This document shows positions 29,043 through 41,158 of a stretch of DNA of 64,000 nucleotides, one piece after another (the stretch's first letter is position 1; each line of letters begins with the position of its first letter). The notes beneath the pieces are model-generated. The model saw only the letters and a list, made by a program, of their open reading frames with translations, did not search any database and was not told where the DNA came from. The position numbers and the translations under genes are program-made. The stretch lies in assembly GCF_900112395.1 (NCBI RefSeq), contig NZ_FOLN01000004.1, forward strand, positions 292,441 through 356,440. The letters are read 5' to 3'. Source of the stretch: Algibacter lectus (GTDB taxonomy: Bacteria > Bacteroidota > Bacteroidia > Flavobacteriales > Flavobacteriaceae).

Positions 29043-29417
29043 AAATTTGTTTAGTTTTTGTTTATCATAAAGTTAAGTTAACAAATTAACGTATTAATAA
29101 AAATCACCTCAACAAAAAACATACATCGTAAAAAAAAGGTGGTTAATTTTACTAAATCACCAATAAATACAAGCTTTTAAAGTTCAACCTCTCTTTTGAT
29201 ATAAACTGTTAAAACCATGCTAAATTCAACGATGTTGTGGTAATGTATAGGTGATAAACTAAAATGTTGTGCTATTTTTAGACTAAAAAAATGAGATTTT
29301 CGTGGAATTTAGACTACAAACGTATTTTTAACTAAAAAGATGTAGCATTTTCTCTTGATATTATATGAATAACACTAGCCAATAACCTTTAATCAACATA
29401 AACAAAACACTATAAAA
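29043..29417 (-). promoter_or_regulatory. Control region of the beta-glucan PUL operon
   Basis: This 375-bp gap lies between the regulator gene and susC. On the minus strand TTG (29110-29112), a 20-bp spacer and TTAATTTG (29082-29089) give a near-consensus promoter. Further upstream TTTAGACTA occurs twice in direct orientation (29277-29285 and 29308-29316, 31 bp apart, three helical turns). Imperfect inverted arms flank them (29261-29281 and 29332-29352, both with AAAATG and TTTTTAG ends). These are candidate binding sites for the adjacent LuxR-HTH regulator. No gene is seen here. Confidence 0.45.
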
Positions 29418-32231
29418 CTACAGCTCTAAAATGTAATTTGTTAAACTTGTTTCGTGAGCGAGTTCCATTTTCTTTCTTAATCGGTATCGCTTTACCTCAA
29501 CGCTACGCGGTGAGATATTTAATAAAGGAGCAATTTCTTTAGAAGATAAGTTTAGCCTTAAATAAGCACATAAACGTAAATCGTTGGCGGTTAAACTCGG
29601 GTGTAGTTGCTTTATTTTTTTTAAGAAATCTTTATCTGCGTTATTAAAAGCTTCTTGGAACAGATTCCAATCGTCAGTATTATTAATGTTTTTATCAATA
29701 ATTTTTATAACGTGTTTTAGTGCTTTTCCATCTTCAACACTAGTAAGTTCCTTCTTTAAACTGTTTAAAAACTCATTCTTTTTTATTAAATTCATTGTAG
29801 ACATGCCTAGCTCTCGATTTTTAGCCTCAATATCTTCACGTAATTTATCATTTTTAAAACGCATAAGTTTCTGGTTGTTTTCGAGTTCTTTCAACTCAAA
29901 TTCTCTCGTCTTTTTTCTCAATAAGCGTTCACGCTGTTTTTTATAATAACGCTTATAAACCATATGCATGAAAAAGGAGAACAACATTATGAGTACAACA
30001 TAGCCTAATAAAGCCATATTGGAGAGAATCAATGGACGCTCTATCCTAAATGTATACGATGCCGAATTTTGCGTTTCAGATTTCCCCACTCTGCCATTAA
30101 CCACAAAGGTATAATCGCCATAAGGCAGGTTTTCAAACAACACCTCTCCACTACTACTCCAGTTACTCCATGTATCATAAAACCCATCTAACTTATATTG
30201 ATATTCGGGCTTTTGTATTTTTAAATACTGAGGAATACTATAGCTAAATTTTAAATTATTATCGTTGTTTAAAAAAGATTGCGAGCTATTTAAATCAACA
30301 AACCTAAAGGTGTTTTCATCTTTAGAAGAACTCACTTCAACTTGATTTATGCTTATTTCAGAAGGATAACTTTCAATTTTCTTTAAGTCGAAAATAAAAT
30401 AACCTGTAGCCGAACCTATTAAAAACTGCTCCTCGGCAATATGGGTAATATTCTCAAAACCTGTAATGTCTTTTCTAACTTCTGAAGGAAATATTATGCT
30501 TTCTATTTTCTGCTCTCCAGTTAATTTTGATACTGTTAAATAATCTAACCCTGTGGTTGATAAACTCCATAATTTATTGGTTTCTAAGTCCGGAATTAAC
30601 TTACCAGAAGAATAACTATCAAAATGAATTAACCGACTTAAAAGCGTGTCTTTTTTAAATGCATTACTCGTATTATGATATTTAAAAACACCATTTTTTG
30701 TAGTGTACAACAATTCGTTATTAAACTTTACAAAACTAGAGGTTAATCCTTTTTCGACTAATTCATCCTTCTTAAAACTTAAGGCATTATGTAACGCACT
30801 ATCAACTTCAACCTTAAAAACACCTTTGTATTCATGACTAACTAAAATATGTTGTAAATCGATAAACTCAAAATAGCGACTAGAAATATCAAAACCTTCG
30901 ATTTTGTTCCTAAACGTCCAATTTCCATCAACTTTCTCTAAAATATTGAAACCATCATAATTCCCTTGCATCAACAAATCTTTCCTACCTGGTACCGTTT
31001 TAATTTGCCAGGTTCCTTGCGCATTAGATATTTTTTCTACCTGCTTATCTTCAACTAGAAACGTACCAGAATTATGACCACAAAACAACTTACCATCAAC
31101 CACCTCTAAACACCATACTTGTCCTTGCGTTTTAGGGACAAACTCAAATTTATCAATACTATTAACAGGCTTACAAAACAAACCTTGATTAGAACCCAAG
31201 TACAACATACCCTTGTAAACTTTAGAAGCATAAACACTCCCTATCATCCCATCATTATCAAAATATTGCAGGTAAGGCGATTTACTATTTATACAGTTAA
31301 TGCCATTATCTAAACCCAGCCAAATATTTTGATCTTCATCCTCAAAGAGAGACAATACGGTATTATTACTTAACCCATTAGACTGGTTAATACTATATTT
31401 TACATGCCCTTCATTTGTTAAATGTATTAAACCGTTAGAAATAGTACCAAGCACAAAACTTTGATCCCGAAGTTGGATACCACTAAATACACTTACACCA
31501 TCTAAAACATGTTCCGACGGAATGGTCCATGGTTCTAATTCACCATTACTATATTTGAAAAAACCACGATCTTGTGTAAGAATGAGTAACGCTTCGTCTT
31601 GCCTAAAAACATTTACAATTAAATTATCTTGAAGAATAACATCACTAGAAACCAAAACATCAACCCCATTTTCAATTTGATACAAGCCTTTATTTACATT
31701 CTGAAAATATAAACGCTTACCAACCTTAAACAACTTGGACATTTTCGATTTAGAGTCGACTACACTATATGTTTTTTTAACTTGATCGTAAATATGAATA
31801 CGATCTAAAGATTGAAATAGAATCCAGTCTTCTAATCTTAAAATATTCCAAACCTCTTCATCTTCTAAAAATTCAACCTGAAGCGCTTCGGAAAGTGAGG
31901 TGTATTTCAATAACCCTAAACGATCTCTTTTCCATGAACCAAAACCACGAAAACTACCTGTATAAACTAAAGAATCTATAACTTTCACCGACCGGATAAT
32001 GGTTTCTTTTGGTGAGTGATACAAATTCCATTTAGCACCATTAAATTCCAACAACCCTTTATTATTGGCAACATAAATATATCGATCTGAAGATTGAGAA
32101 ATAGACCAGTTTTGGTTTTCTCCACCATAATCTTCGGGGGTGTATGTTTGTATTGGTGGAAATTCTTGGGAATTCGATGTAAAAACGAAGCTTAAGAAGA
32201 CATAAAATAGGAAATGATAACCCTTTTTCAT
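29418..32231 (-). CDS. Membrane sensor-regulator: beta-propeller, Y_Y_Y domain, LuxR-type HTH
   Basis: A 937-aa one-polypeptide sensor related to hybrid two-component systems of PULs but without a kinase. After a signal peptide (about 1-21), residues 25-640 carry propeller repeats (NNTVLSLFEDEDQNIWLGLD). A triple-Tyr domain follows (about 680-745, YQYKLDGFYDTWSNW). One transmembrane helix is at about 750-772 and a coiled coil at 775-860. The C-terminal LuxR-type HTH contains LSSKEIAPLLNISPRSVEV. The propeller should sense oligosaccharide in the periplasm while the HTH binds DNA in the cytoplasm. No His-kinase or receiver motif is visible. It is encoded directly upstream of susC in the same direction and is its likely activator. 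Confidence 0.85.
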   Translation of the reverse strand: MKKGYHFLFYVFLSFVFTSNSQEFPPIQTYTPEDYGGENQNWSISQSSDRYIYVANNKGLLEFNGAKWNLYHSPKETIIRSVKVIDSLVYTGSFRGFGSWKRDRLGLLKYTSLSEALQVEFLEDEEVWNILRLEDWILFQSLDRIHIYDQVKKTYSVVDSKSKMSKLFKVGKRLYFQNVNKGLYQIENGVDVLVSSDVILQDNLIVNVFRQDEALLILTQDRGFFKYSNGELEPWTIPSEHVLDGVSVFSGIQLRDQSFVLGTISNGLIHLTNEGHVKYSINQSNGLSNNTVLSLFEDEDQNIWLGLDNGINCINSKSPYLQYFDNDGMIGSVYASKVYKGMLYLGSNQGLFCKPVNSIDKFEFVPKTQGQVWCLEVVDGKLFCGHNSGTFLVEDKQVEKISNAQGTWQIKTVPGRKDLLMQGNYDGFNILEKVDGNWTFRNKIEGFDISSRYFEFIDLQHILVSHEYKGVFKVEVDSALHNALSFKKDELVEKGLTSSFVKFNNELLYTTKNGVFKYHNTSNAFKKDTLLSRLIHFDSYSSGKLIPDLETNKLWSLSTTGLDYLTVSKLTGEQKIESIIFPSEVRKDITGFENITHIAEEQFLIGSATGYFIFDLKKIESYPSEISINQVEVSSSKDENTFRFVDLNSSQSFLNNDNNLKFSYSIPQYLKIQKPEYQYKLDGFYDTWSNWSSSGEVLFENLPYGDYTFVVNGRVGKSETQNSASYTFRIERPLILSNMALLGYVVLIMLFSFFMHMVYKRYYKKQRERLLRKKTREFELKELENNQKLMRFKNDKLREDIEAKNRELGMSTMNLIKKNEFLNSLKKELTSVEDGKALKHVIKIIDKNINNTDDWNLFQEAFNNADKDFLKKIKQLHPSLTANDLRLCAYLRLNLSSKEIAPLLNISPRSVEVKRYRLRKKMELAHETSLTNYILEL

Positions 32232-32427
32232 TTTTAGTACTAGTGTTGGGTTAACAAGGTAATAAATATCTACTAAATAAAGACTTTTAAATAATATTGT
32301 ATAGGTATCTAAGCACCCTTACCAAGACAACAAAACCGCTTAAACACCTTATAAATAAAACAAAAATTGCTTTTCAATATAAATAAAAAAAAATAAACAA
32401 TATAACTTTTGGTATAGGTAAAAACTA

Positions 32428-34089
32428 CTAAATCTGCTCTAGAAGCAATACGGAATCACTAGATTTAATAGAAATTTCACCATTAATTACTTCAGATAAA
32501 ACTCCAGAATAAGCATCACGGATTTTAGCGCCATTTGAAAAAACACCCGAAACATCAATAGTTTTTTCTCCTTCTGGATAGTTTAAACCTACCATAACAA
32601 CATCTTTAAAATCGCCTTTTTCAAAACTACGAGTAAACAAATAAGGCGTCTCTAATATCATGTTATGCACACCTGCACCAACAGCAGGATGATTAGCTCT
32701 AAAGCGACCCAATTTTTGCCAATGCTTTAAAATAGATTGCGTTTCTGTATTGTTTTCATAATCATTCCAATTCATAAAAGAACGCAATGTAGCATCGCCT
32801 ACTGTGTTTTCTATAACGAGTGGTCTTGCCAATTCATCTCCATAGTAAACCTGCGATGCACCTGGACATAATAATAATTTGGTTGCCGTTTCAAAACATT
32901 TTTTACGATTAGCATCAAATGGTTGTCCGTCGTCGTGAGAGGTTAAATAATTTAAAACGCCATAACCTTTTAAATCCCCATTCAACACATCGGAATAACG
33001 CTTAAAAACCTGCTCCATTGGTCTTTGACCTAAGTTCCATTTGGCTTCAAAATTAATTAAAGCCTCGAACGCGTTATCAAAATAATTTACTTTTCTATCA
33101 CCAAAATCAAATGCTTTTCCGTTAGATATACCATAATTATAAACCTCCCCAACTAAGTAAAACCGATTATCATCTAATACTTTTTCTGGATTTTGCTTTT
33201 TATATTCCGCAAAAGCGTAATCGCACTCTGCCTTATATTCTTGCCAAACATATTCCTCGGTATGTTTTACGGTATCTACGCGGTAACCATCAATACCATA
33301 TTCGGTAATATAATCGGTTAGCCATTTCATAATATAAAATCTAGGCGCTCTTGGGTGTCCTGTGCGTTCAAAAAACGCATCTAACTCGGCTATTTCTTCA
33401 TCATAACGCCCTTCATCTTTCCATTTCTGAGTTAAAAGCGGTGGCAAATCTACACTATTATTATTTTCCGTTTTAAGATCTGGTAAGTTTTTAACGAGCG
33501 TGCAAGCCACAGTATGCTCGTAATTATCGTAACTACATTGCGGACCGGTACGCACCCAATCTTCTGGCCAAACCGGATCTTTATCGGTCACAGGCCCTGT
33601 ATGATTTATTACAGCATCCAATAGAATACGAATTCCGTTTTTATGAGCCGTTTCAACCAACTCATGCAAATCTGCTTTAGTTCCAAAATTAGGATCTATA
33701 GCCGTCCAATCACGTGTCCAATACCCATGATATCCATAAGTTAAACCCGTACCCTCATCTGTACCACCATGAATTTGCTCAACAATAGGTGTCATCCAAA
33801 TGGCATTAATACCTAAATCAGTAAAATAACCATCTTTAATTTTTTGAGTAACACCCGTTATATCTCCACCTTCGAAACCACGAAGCTTACTCGCTTGCTC
33901 CGTCCTTTCAAAATTAACATCATTACTAGTATCTCCGTTATTAAAACGGTCGGTAAGTAAAAAATAAACGTTTGCACCCTCCCATACAAACGGTGCTTTT
34001 TCTTTAGATGTAACAGCTTCCATTTTTACAGTTTTATTGCAACTTGTTAAAATAAATAGGACTATAATGCTGGCAAGAATATGTTTCAT
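32428..34089 (-). CDS. GH13 alpha-amylase-family lipoprotein
   Basis: A 553-aa alpha-glucan hydrolase with lipobox Cys (FILTSCNK). GH13 motifs: LLDAVINH (region I); GYRVDTVKH with the nucleophile Asp (about 271, region II); VGEVYN with the acid/base Glu (about 315, region III); LTSHDD (about 384, region IV). Overall order and the GYHGYWTRDW segment resemble periplasmic MalS-type amylases, but subfamily assignment is tentative. It is the last gene of the minus-strand alpha-glucan operon. No strong terminator is seen after it, so some read-through toward the beta-glucan regulator is possible. Confidence 0.9.
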   Translation of the reverse strand: MKHILASIIVLFILTSCNKTVKMEAVTSKEKAPFVWEGANVYFLLTDRFNNGDTSNDVNFERTEQASKLRGFEGGDITGVTQKIKDGYFTDLGINAIWMTPIVEQIHGGTDEGTGLTYGYHGYWTRDWTAIDPNFGTKADLHELVETAHKNGIRILLDAVINHTGPVTDKDPVWPEDWVRTGPQCSYDNYEHTVACTLVKNLPDLKTENNNSVDLPPLLTQKWKDEGRYDEEIAELDAFFERTGHPRAPRFYIMKWLTDYITEYGIDGYRVDTVKHTEEYVWQEYKAECDYAFAEYKKQNPEKVLDDNRFYLVGEVYNYGISNGKAFDFGDRKVNYFDNAFEALINFEAKWNLGQRPMEQVFKRYSDVLNGDLKGYGVLNYLTSHDDGQPFDANRKKCFETATKLLLCPGASQVYYGDELARPLVIENTVGDATLRSFMNWNDYENNTETQSILKHWQKLGRFRANHPAVGAGVHNMILETPYLFTRSFEKGDFKDVVMVGLNYPEGEKTIDVSGVFSNGAKIRDAYSGVLSEVINGEISIKSSDSVLLLEQI

Positions 34090-34156
34090 TTTAGTTGATG
34101 TTTTAATTTTAAACCTATTTATTTTATATGAATTACAAATTATTTTCTACTGATAT

Positions 34157-36037
34157 TTATTCCATTTTTAATAAGAAAGACTCTAGCGGTTTCAACTTAA
34201 TTTCGACAGAACCGGTTCTGTTTTCAATTATTAATTGTGATAAAAACTCATTGTATAATTGATCTTTTAACAGATACGTTCCGTCTTCTAAATCCAAATG
34301 CTTCAATATATTCTCTGGAATTTTTAATTGAAATTCAAAACTGTTTTCAGCATCGAAGTTTGAAATCACAATAAGCTTTTCAGAAGTACTCCAACGCACA
34401 AAAGAGAAGACTTTATCTGTATAGTTTTCAGTATGCTCACGATTATATTGATGAATATCGCCATAATCACCCATTAATGCAGAGCTGTGTATTGTAAAAT
34501 TTAAAAGGCGTTTATAAAAATCTCTTAATTCCCTTTCGGAATCTGTTAACTGTCCACCATCAAATTGCTTGTTATTTACCCAACGTTGATGTGCAGGTAC
34601 TCCAACATAATCAAAAATAGATGTTCGAGTAGAATCACCAAAGCCAGGATTTTCAGAAGCATCTTCACCTACTTCTTGTCCAAAATAAATCATGGTTGGT
34701 GCTGTAGTTGATGTTGCTGAAACTACCATTGCAGGTCGTCCCTTTTCAGCATTACCAGCAAAATCTGGACTCGCCAAACGTTGTTCATCATGATTCTCTA
34801 AAAAGTGAAGCATATGATGCTCAATATCTTTCAAATCGTCTAAAATTGGTGGGATATAATCCGTTTTGCCATATCCTTGCACCACATGTTTTAAGGTATC
34901 ATAGAACTGTACTTTATCATACAGATAATCCATTTTTCCTTTTTTAATATAATCGCGATATAAACTCGGGTTATAAACCTCAGCCAATAGAAACGCCTCA
35001 GGATTTTTCATTTTTATAGACGAATTCATAAAACTCCAAAATTCCACAGGCACCATTTCGGCCATATCATACCGGAATCCATCGACTCCGAAACCTAACC
35101 AATATAAGGCAATATCTCTAAATTTCATCCACGAGTTTGGCACCGTTTTATCTTGCCAAAACTCAAAGTGTTTTTTGTATGTTTCATTCTCGAAACCATT
35201 AGGCAATTCATCAAAACCTTTTACGCCTTCTGGCGAAATACCATAATTAACTTTTACAGTCTCGTACCAATCATTCATATTTGGTCTAGATGCACTCGTT
35301 CCGTTACCAGTCCATTTTGCAGGAAACTCTAAAAACGCACCATCGACCAATTCCGTACTGCGGCCACCTAAAGGCACATAATGATGCTCCCAATTAGGAA
35401 CCTCAAAGTTTTCCTTTGGGTTATAATAAAAATTGTTATTTACATCGTAAACTACCGTTTTATTATCGGTTTCCCCAAAATCTTGCACACCTTCTGGTTT
35501 AGAAATACTTTTATAATTTCTAGCTACGTGGTTAGGTACTATATCGATAATGACCTTTAAACCTGCAGCGTGGGTGCGCTTAATTAAAGCTTGAAATTCC
35601 TCTAATCTATTTTCTACATTTACCGCCAAATCTGGATTAACATTATAATAATCCTTAACAGCGTATGGAGAACCGGCTCTTCCTTTTACAACATCGGGAT
35701 CGTCGTTAGAAATACCATATTCAGTATAATCGGTAATTACATCATGATGTGGCACACCTGTGTACCAAATATGAGTAACACCCAACTTTTTAATTTCAGA
35801 TAAAGCTTTATCCGTAAAATCGTTAAACTTACCAACTCCATTTTCTTCAATAGTTCCCCAAGGTTTATTATTTGTATTTGTATTACCAAACAAACGCGTA
35901 AACACTTGATAAACCACTTGTTTTCCACTCGTTACAACTTCTTGTGGCTCCATGGTCTCAACATCCATTTTCTCTTCCTTTTTACAACTCATTACGAGTA
36001 ATAAAAGTACAAATATGATATGTTTTATGGCTTTCAT
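34157..36037 (-). CDS. GH13 alpha-amylase-family lipoprotein
   Basis: A 626-aa enzyme with signal peptide and lipobox VMSCKKEE. I chose the ATG at 36037 (MKAIKHIIF...) because the upstream extension is hydrophilic and would mask the signal sequence. GH13 motifs: IIDIVPNHVAR; GFRYDMAEM (nucleophile Asp, about 322); LLAEVYN (Glu, about 352); FLENHDEQR (about 415). A beta-sandwich domain closes the protein. It lies 51 bp after the esterase gene and should act on maltodextrins at the cell surface or in the periplasm. The product pattern cannot be told from sequence. Confidence 0.9.
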   Translation of the reverse strand: MKAIKHIIFVLLLLVMSCKKEEKMDVETMEPQEVVTSGKQVVYQVFTRLFGNTNTNNKPWGTIEENGVGKFNDFTDKALSEIKKLGVTHIWYTGVPHHDVITDYTEYGISNDDPDVVKGRAGSPYAVKDYYNVNPDLAVNVENRLEEFQALIKRTHAAGLKVIIDIVPNHVARNYKSISKPEGVQDFGETDNKTVVYDVNNNFYYNPKENFEVPNWEHHYVPLGGRSTELVDGAFLEFPAKWTGNGTSASRPNMNDWYETVKVNYGISPEGVKGFDELPNGFENETYKKHFEFWQDKTVPNSWMKFRDIALYWLGFGVDGFRYDMAEMVPVEFWSFMNSSIKMKNPEAFLLAEVYNPSLYRDYIKKGKMDYLYDKVQFYDTLKHVVQGYGKTDYIPPILDDLKDIEHHMLHFLENHDEQRLASPDFAGNAEKGRPAMVVSATSTTAPTMIYFGQEVGEDASENPGFGDSTRTSIFDYVGVPAHQRWVNNKQFDGGQLTDSERELRDFYKRLLNFTIHSSALMGDYGDIHQYNREHTENYTDKVFSFVRWSTSEKLIVISNFDAENSFEFQLKIPENILKHLDLEDGTYLLKDQLYNEFLSQLIIENRTGSVEIKLKPLESFLLKME

Positions 36038-36088
36038 TTCAATGTTTTTTTTTGAATAAAACGGACTATTATACAAGATTTTCTAATG

Positions 36089-37060
36089 TTATTTTTTCAA
36101 TAAAAAAGTTAAAGGAATATCTAAACGCTTATTCCATGAATTTTCTGAATGATCTGCTCCTTTAAATTCTAAATTCGCCGAATTATCACTAGTATAACCA
36201 CGAGCTTTTAAAATTCTATTTATTTCGGGTGTAAATTTAGGGTAATAGGCATCTAATGTTTCTGTTCCATAATCGAAATAAATCTTATGGTTTTCTGGAT
36301 TAGGTGCATATGCTTCGAGGTATTTAAAAATAGCCTCTGGAAGCGGATTATTATCTATTGGATTTGCTCCTTCCCAATGCGTAGATAAGCAAGCTGCACC
36401 CGAAAACACCTCAGGATATTCGCAAATAGCATACATACTCATTAAACCGCCCATGCTAGACCCCATAACAAAAGTGTTTTCTTTGTTTGTATATACTGAA
36501 AACTGAGCATCTACAAGTGGCTTTAACTCTTCAACTAAAAATTTAAGATAGTTATCTCCATTAAGGTCGCTACCTTCTTTTATTGCGTTAGACTGCTTAT
36601 TGATTAGATCTTGATCCGCTTCCGAAAGGTTTGAAAACGATTTCTCTGGAAATAAATCTTGCCAACGTTGCCCATTAAGATTATGAATTGCAACAACTAT
36701 AAAATCTTTAACTTTATTGGTTTCTATTAATTTAGAAGCCCATTCATCTACTTTCCACTCTTGATTATTCCAACTCGTTGTAGAATCGAATAACATTTGC
36801 CCATCATGCATGTAAAGCACTGCATATGTTTTACTTTCTGAATAACCTTCAGGTAACCAAACATCTACGGGACGCGGTTTTATGTATTGGGATTCTATGA
36901 GATTATATCTTAAAAGGCTCCCTGAAAATAAAGTAGCTTCAGAAAAAGGTATAAAAACGATTTCTTTAGGTGCTTCTATAGATTCGGTTTCTTTTTTTGA
37001 AGCTTCGTTTTTACAAGACATTAAACCAACAGCTATTAAAATGTATACTAACTTTTTCAT
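36089..37060 (-). CDS. Esterase D-like alpha/beta-hydrolase lipoprotein
   Basis: A 323-aa protein with lipobox LMSCKNEA, so exported. It has an esterase D/enterochelin-esterase-like fold: VDVWLPEGY, AVLYMHDGQMLFD, nucleophile elbow GSSMGGLMS (about 200) and catalytic His in GADHSENSW. Similar proteins act on acyl esters. Here it lies 2 bp after one GH13 gene and just before another, so it may deacylate substituted alpha-glucans. That substrate is inferred from context only. No carbohydrate-binding domain is visible. Confidence 0.75.
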   Translation of the reverse strand: MKKLVYILIAVGLMSCKNEASKKETESIEAPKEIVFIPFSEATLFSGSLLRYNLIESQYIKPRPVDVWLPEGYSESKTYAVLYMHDGQMLFDSTTSWNNQEWKVDEWASKLIETNKVKDFIVVAIHNLNGQRWQDLFPEKSFSNLSEADQDLINKQSNAIKEGSDLNGDNYLKFLVEELKPLVDAQFSVYTNKENTFVMGSSMGGLMSMYAICEYPEVFSGAACLSTHWEGANPIDNNPLPEAIFKYLEAYAPNPENHKIYFDYGTETLDAYYPKFTPEINRILKARGYTSDNSANLEFKGADHSENSWNKRLDIPLTFLLKK

Positions 37061-37062
37061 GA

Positions 37063-39012
37063 TTACAATTTTGTAGTTAAAATTATACTGCCTCTATCTT
37101 TTAAAGTAAACACACCTTCGTGCCACACAAATTGTTCTCCAGAAATAAGATTTTTAACGGTTTTTCCTTTTAACCCTATTTCTTTAAATTTTGATAAATC
37201 TAATTCGACTGTATTATTATTTTTATTCATAATATGAGTTATGGTTTCATCTCCTAACGTTCTAAACAATACATAAATATTATTATCTGGAGCAAAATGA
37301 ATAGTTTTACCATCGTGAATTGCTTTACTATTTTTTCTGTAGTTTAACACCGTTTTAAGGAAGGTTTGCATGTCTTTTTCATCATCGCTTAAACCTGTTC
37401 CTGTAAAGGCATTAACTTTATCGCCATCCCAACCACCTGGAAAATCGGTACGGATCAAACCATGATCACCTGGTTTATCGAAATCGTTCATTAAAATTTC
37501 GGTACCGTAATAAATTTGTGGAATTCTAGGCATGGTTAAAATATAACTCAGTGTCATTTTTGTATTCGCAACATCACCTTTAAGCTGTGTAAAAATGCGG
37601 CTCATATCATGATTATCTGGAAACACCATTAAATCTTTAGGTGACGGGTAATAGAAATCGTTCGCCAAACCTTCATACATTTTTATTAAACCTTGATCCC
37701 AGGTCTCTTCTTCATTTAAAGCCTTCACAATAGAACTCTGCATAGCAAAATCCATTGGTGATTTTAAATTAGAATCGTATCCATCACGATTATTAGCACC
37801 ATCTTGCCAATAACCTATAAGTAATGGATTTGCACTCCATTCTTCGCCAACTATTGAAAAATTAGGATATTCCGTCATAATACTTCCAGCCCACTCACTC
37901 ATAAACGCTTTGTCCGGATATGGATAAGTATCTTGACGAATACCTCCCAAACCAACTGTTTCTACCCACCAAATACTATTTTGAATAATGTATTTTGCCA
38001 TAAATGGATTACGCTGATTAAGATCTGGCATAGCCGACACAAACCAACCATTCGTCATTTCTTCTTTATCAATTTTAGAGGCATAGATATCTTGATTACT
38101 AGTACGTCTATGATTAGATGTTTTTAATTCTCCTCCATTTTCAAAATTTTCTTGATAGTTAAGCCAATCTTTAAAAGGTAAATCTTTCATCCACCAATGC
38201 TCGCTTCCGCAGTGATTAGCAACTTGATCCATTATCAACTTTATACCACGAGCCCTACTTTTATCAGCCAATTCTCGATAATCGTCTAAGCTCCCAAATC
38301 GCGGATCTATTTGATAAAAATCGGTCATTGCATAACCGTGATACGAAGAGTTTGCCATATCATTGGTAAGTAATGGACAAGGCCAAATAGCAGTAAACCC
38401 CATATCGTTTATGTAATCTAAATGCTGTGTTATGCCTTTTATATCTCCACCGTGGCGCGCATAATTATCTTCTCTATTAATTGTTTTCTCGTTTAGCGTT
38501 TCATCAATATCATTGCTCGTATCACCATTTGCAAAACGATCTGGCGTTATTAAATAAACCGCATCACTACTATCAAAACCAACAAAATCTTCCGCTGGAG
38601 TTTCACGAGTTTTTAATTGATAGGTTTGAGTTAATTCATTCCCATCTTTAAACTTAAAAACAATATTAAATTGTCCTGCTTTAGTTTCTTTTGAAATATC
38701 TAAATCGATAAAAAGATAGTTTGGACTATCGGCTTTATTTACTTTTTTAATTGAAACTCCTTTATATGAAATTTCTGGAGTAGCTCCGGAAATATTTGGA
38801 TGTTTAACCAACAATTGCAATTCAGTATTTTTAAAACCTACCCACCAATGCATTGGTTCAACCCGTTCAATTTCATTTTTAATTTTAACACTAGATACCT
38901 CATCTACTTCTAAAACAGAAACTTCCCTGTTTTGTTTGCACGATGTATTTAAAACGAAAAAAGAAACCACTAAAAGTGCAGAACACCATTTATTAATATT
39001 TAGACAATTCAT
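37063..39012 (-). CDS. GH13 neopullulanase/cyclomaltodextrinase-like lipoprotein (SusA-like)
   Basis: A 649-aa enzyme with lipobox NTSCKQNR. I chose the ATG at 39012 (MNCLNINKW) because the longer frame starts inside the GH97 gene. The N-terminal beta domain (about 50-135, VEPMHWWVGFKNTELQLLV) is the cyclomaltodextrinase type. GH13 motifs: IMDQVANHCG; GIRQDTYPY (Asp, about 359); VGEEWS (Glu, about 387); VFPDNHDMSR (about 466). The family cleaves cyclodextrins, pullulan or short maltodextrins. It would trim imported oligosaccharides next to GH97. Confidence 0.88.
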   Translation of the reverse strand: MNCLNINKWCSALLVVSFFVLNTSCKQNREVSVLEVDEVSSVKIKNEIERVEPMHWWVGFKNTELQLLVKHPNISGATPEISYKGVSIKKVNKADSPNYLFIDLDISKETKAGQFNIVFKFKDGNELTQTYQLKTRETPAEDFVGFDSSDAVYLITPDRFANGDTSNDIDETLNEKTINREDNYARHGGDIKGITQHLDYINDMGFTAIWPCPLLTNDMANSSYHGYAMTDFYQIDPRFGSLDDYRELADKSRARGIKLIMDQVANHCGSEHWWMKDLPFKDWLNYQENFENGGELKTSNHRRTSNQDIYASKIDKEEMTNGWFVSAMPDLNQRNPFMAKYIIQNSIWWVETVGLGGIRQDTYPYPDKAFMSEWAGSIMTEYPNFSIVGEEWSANPLLIGYWQDGANNRDGYDSNLKSPMDFAMQSSIVKALNEEETWDQGLIKMYEGLANDFYYPSPKDLMVFPDNHDMSRIFTQLKGDVANTKMTLSYILTMPRIPQIYYGTEILMNDFDKPGDHGLIRTDFPGGWDGDKVNAFTGTGLSDDEKDMQTFLKTVLNYRKNSKAIHDGKTIHFAPDNNIYVLFRTLGDETITHIMNKNNNTVELDLSKFKEIGLKGKTVKNLISGEQFVWHEGVFTLKDRGSIILTTKL

Positions 39013-39031
39013 AATAACATGTATTTTAAAA

Positions 39032-41158
<2,127 letters not shown>

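Noticed and set aside
29584..29946. 120-aa plus-strand frame opposite the regulator HTH region
   Set aside because: Lys/Phe/Ser-rich shadow of the coiled coil on the other strand; no independent support.
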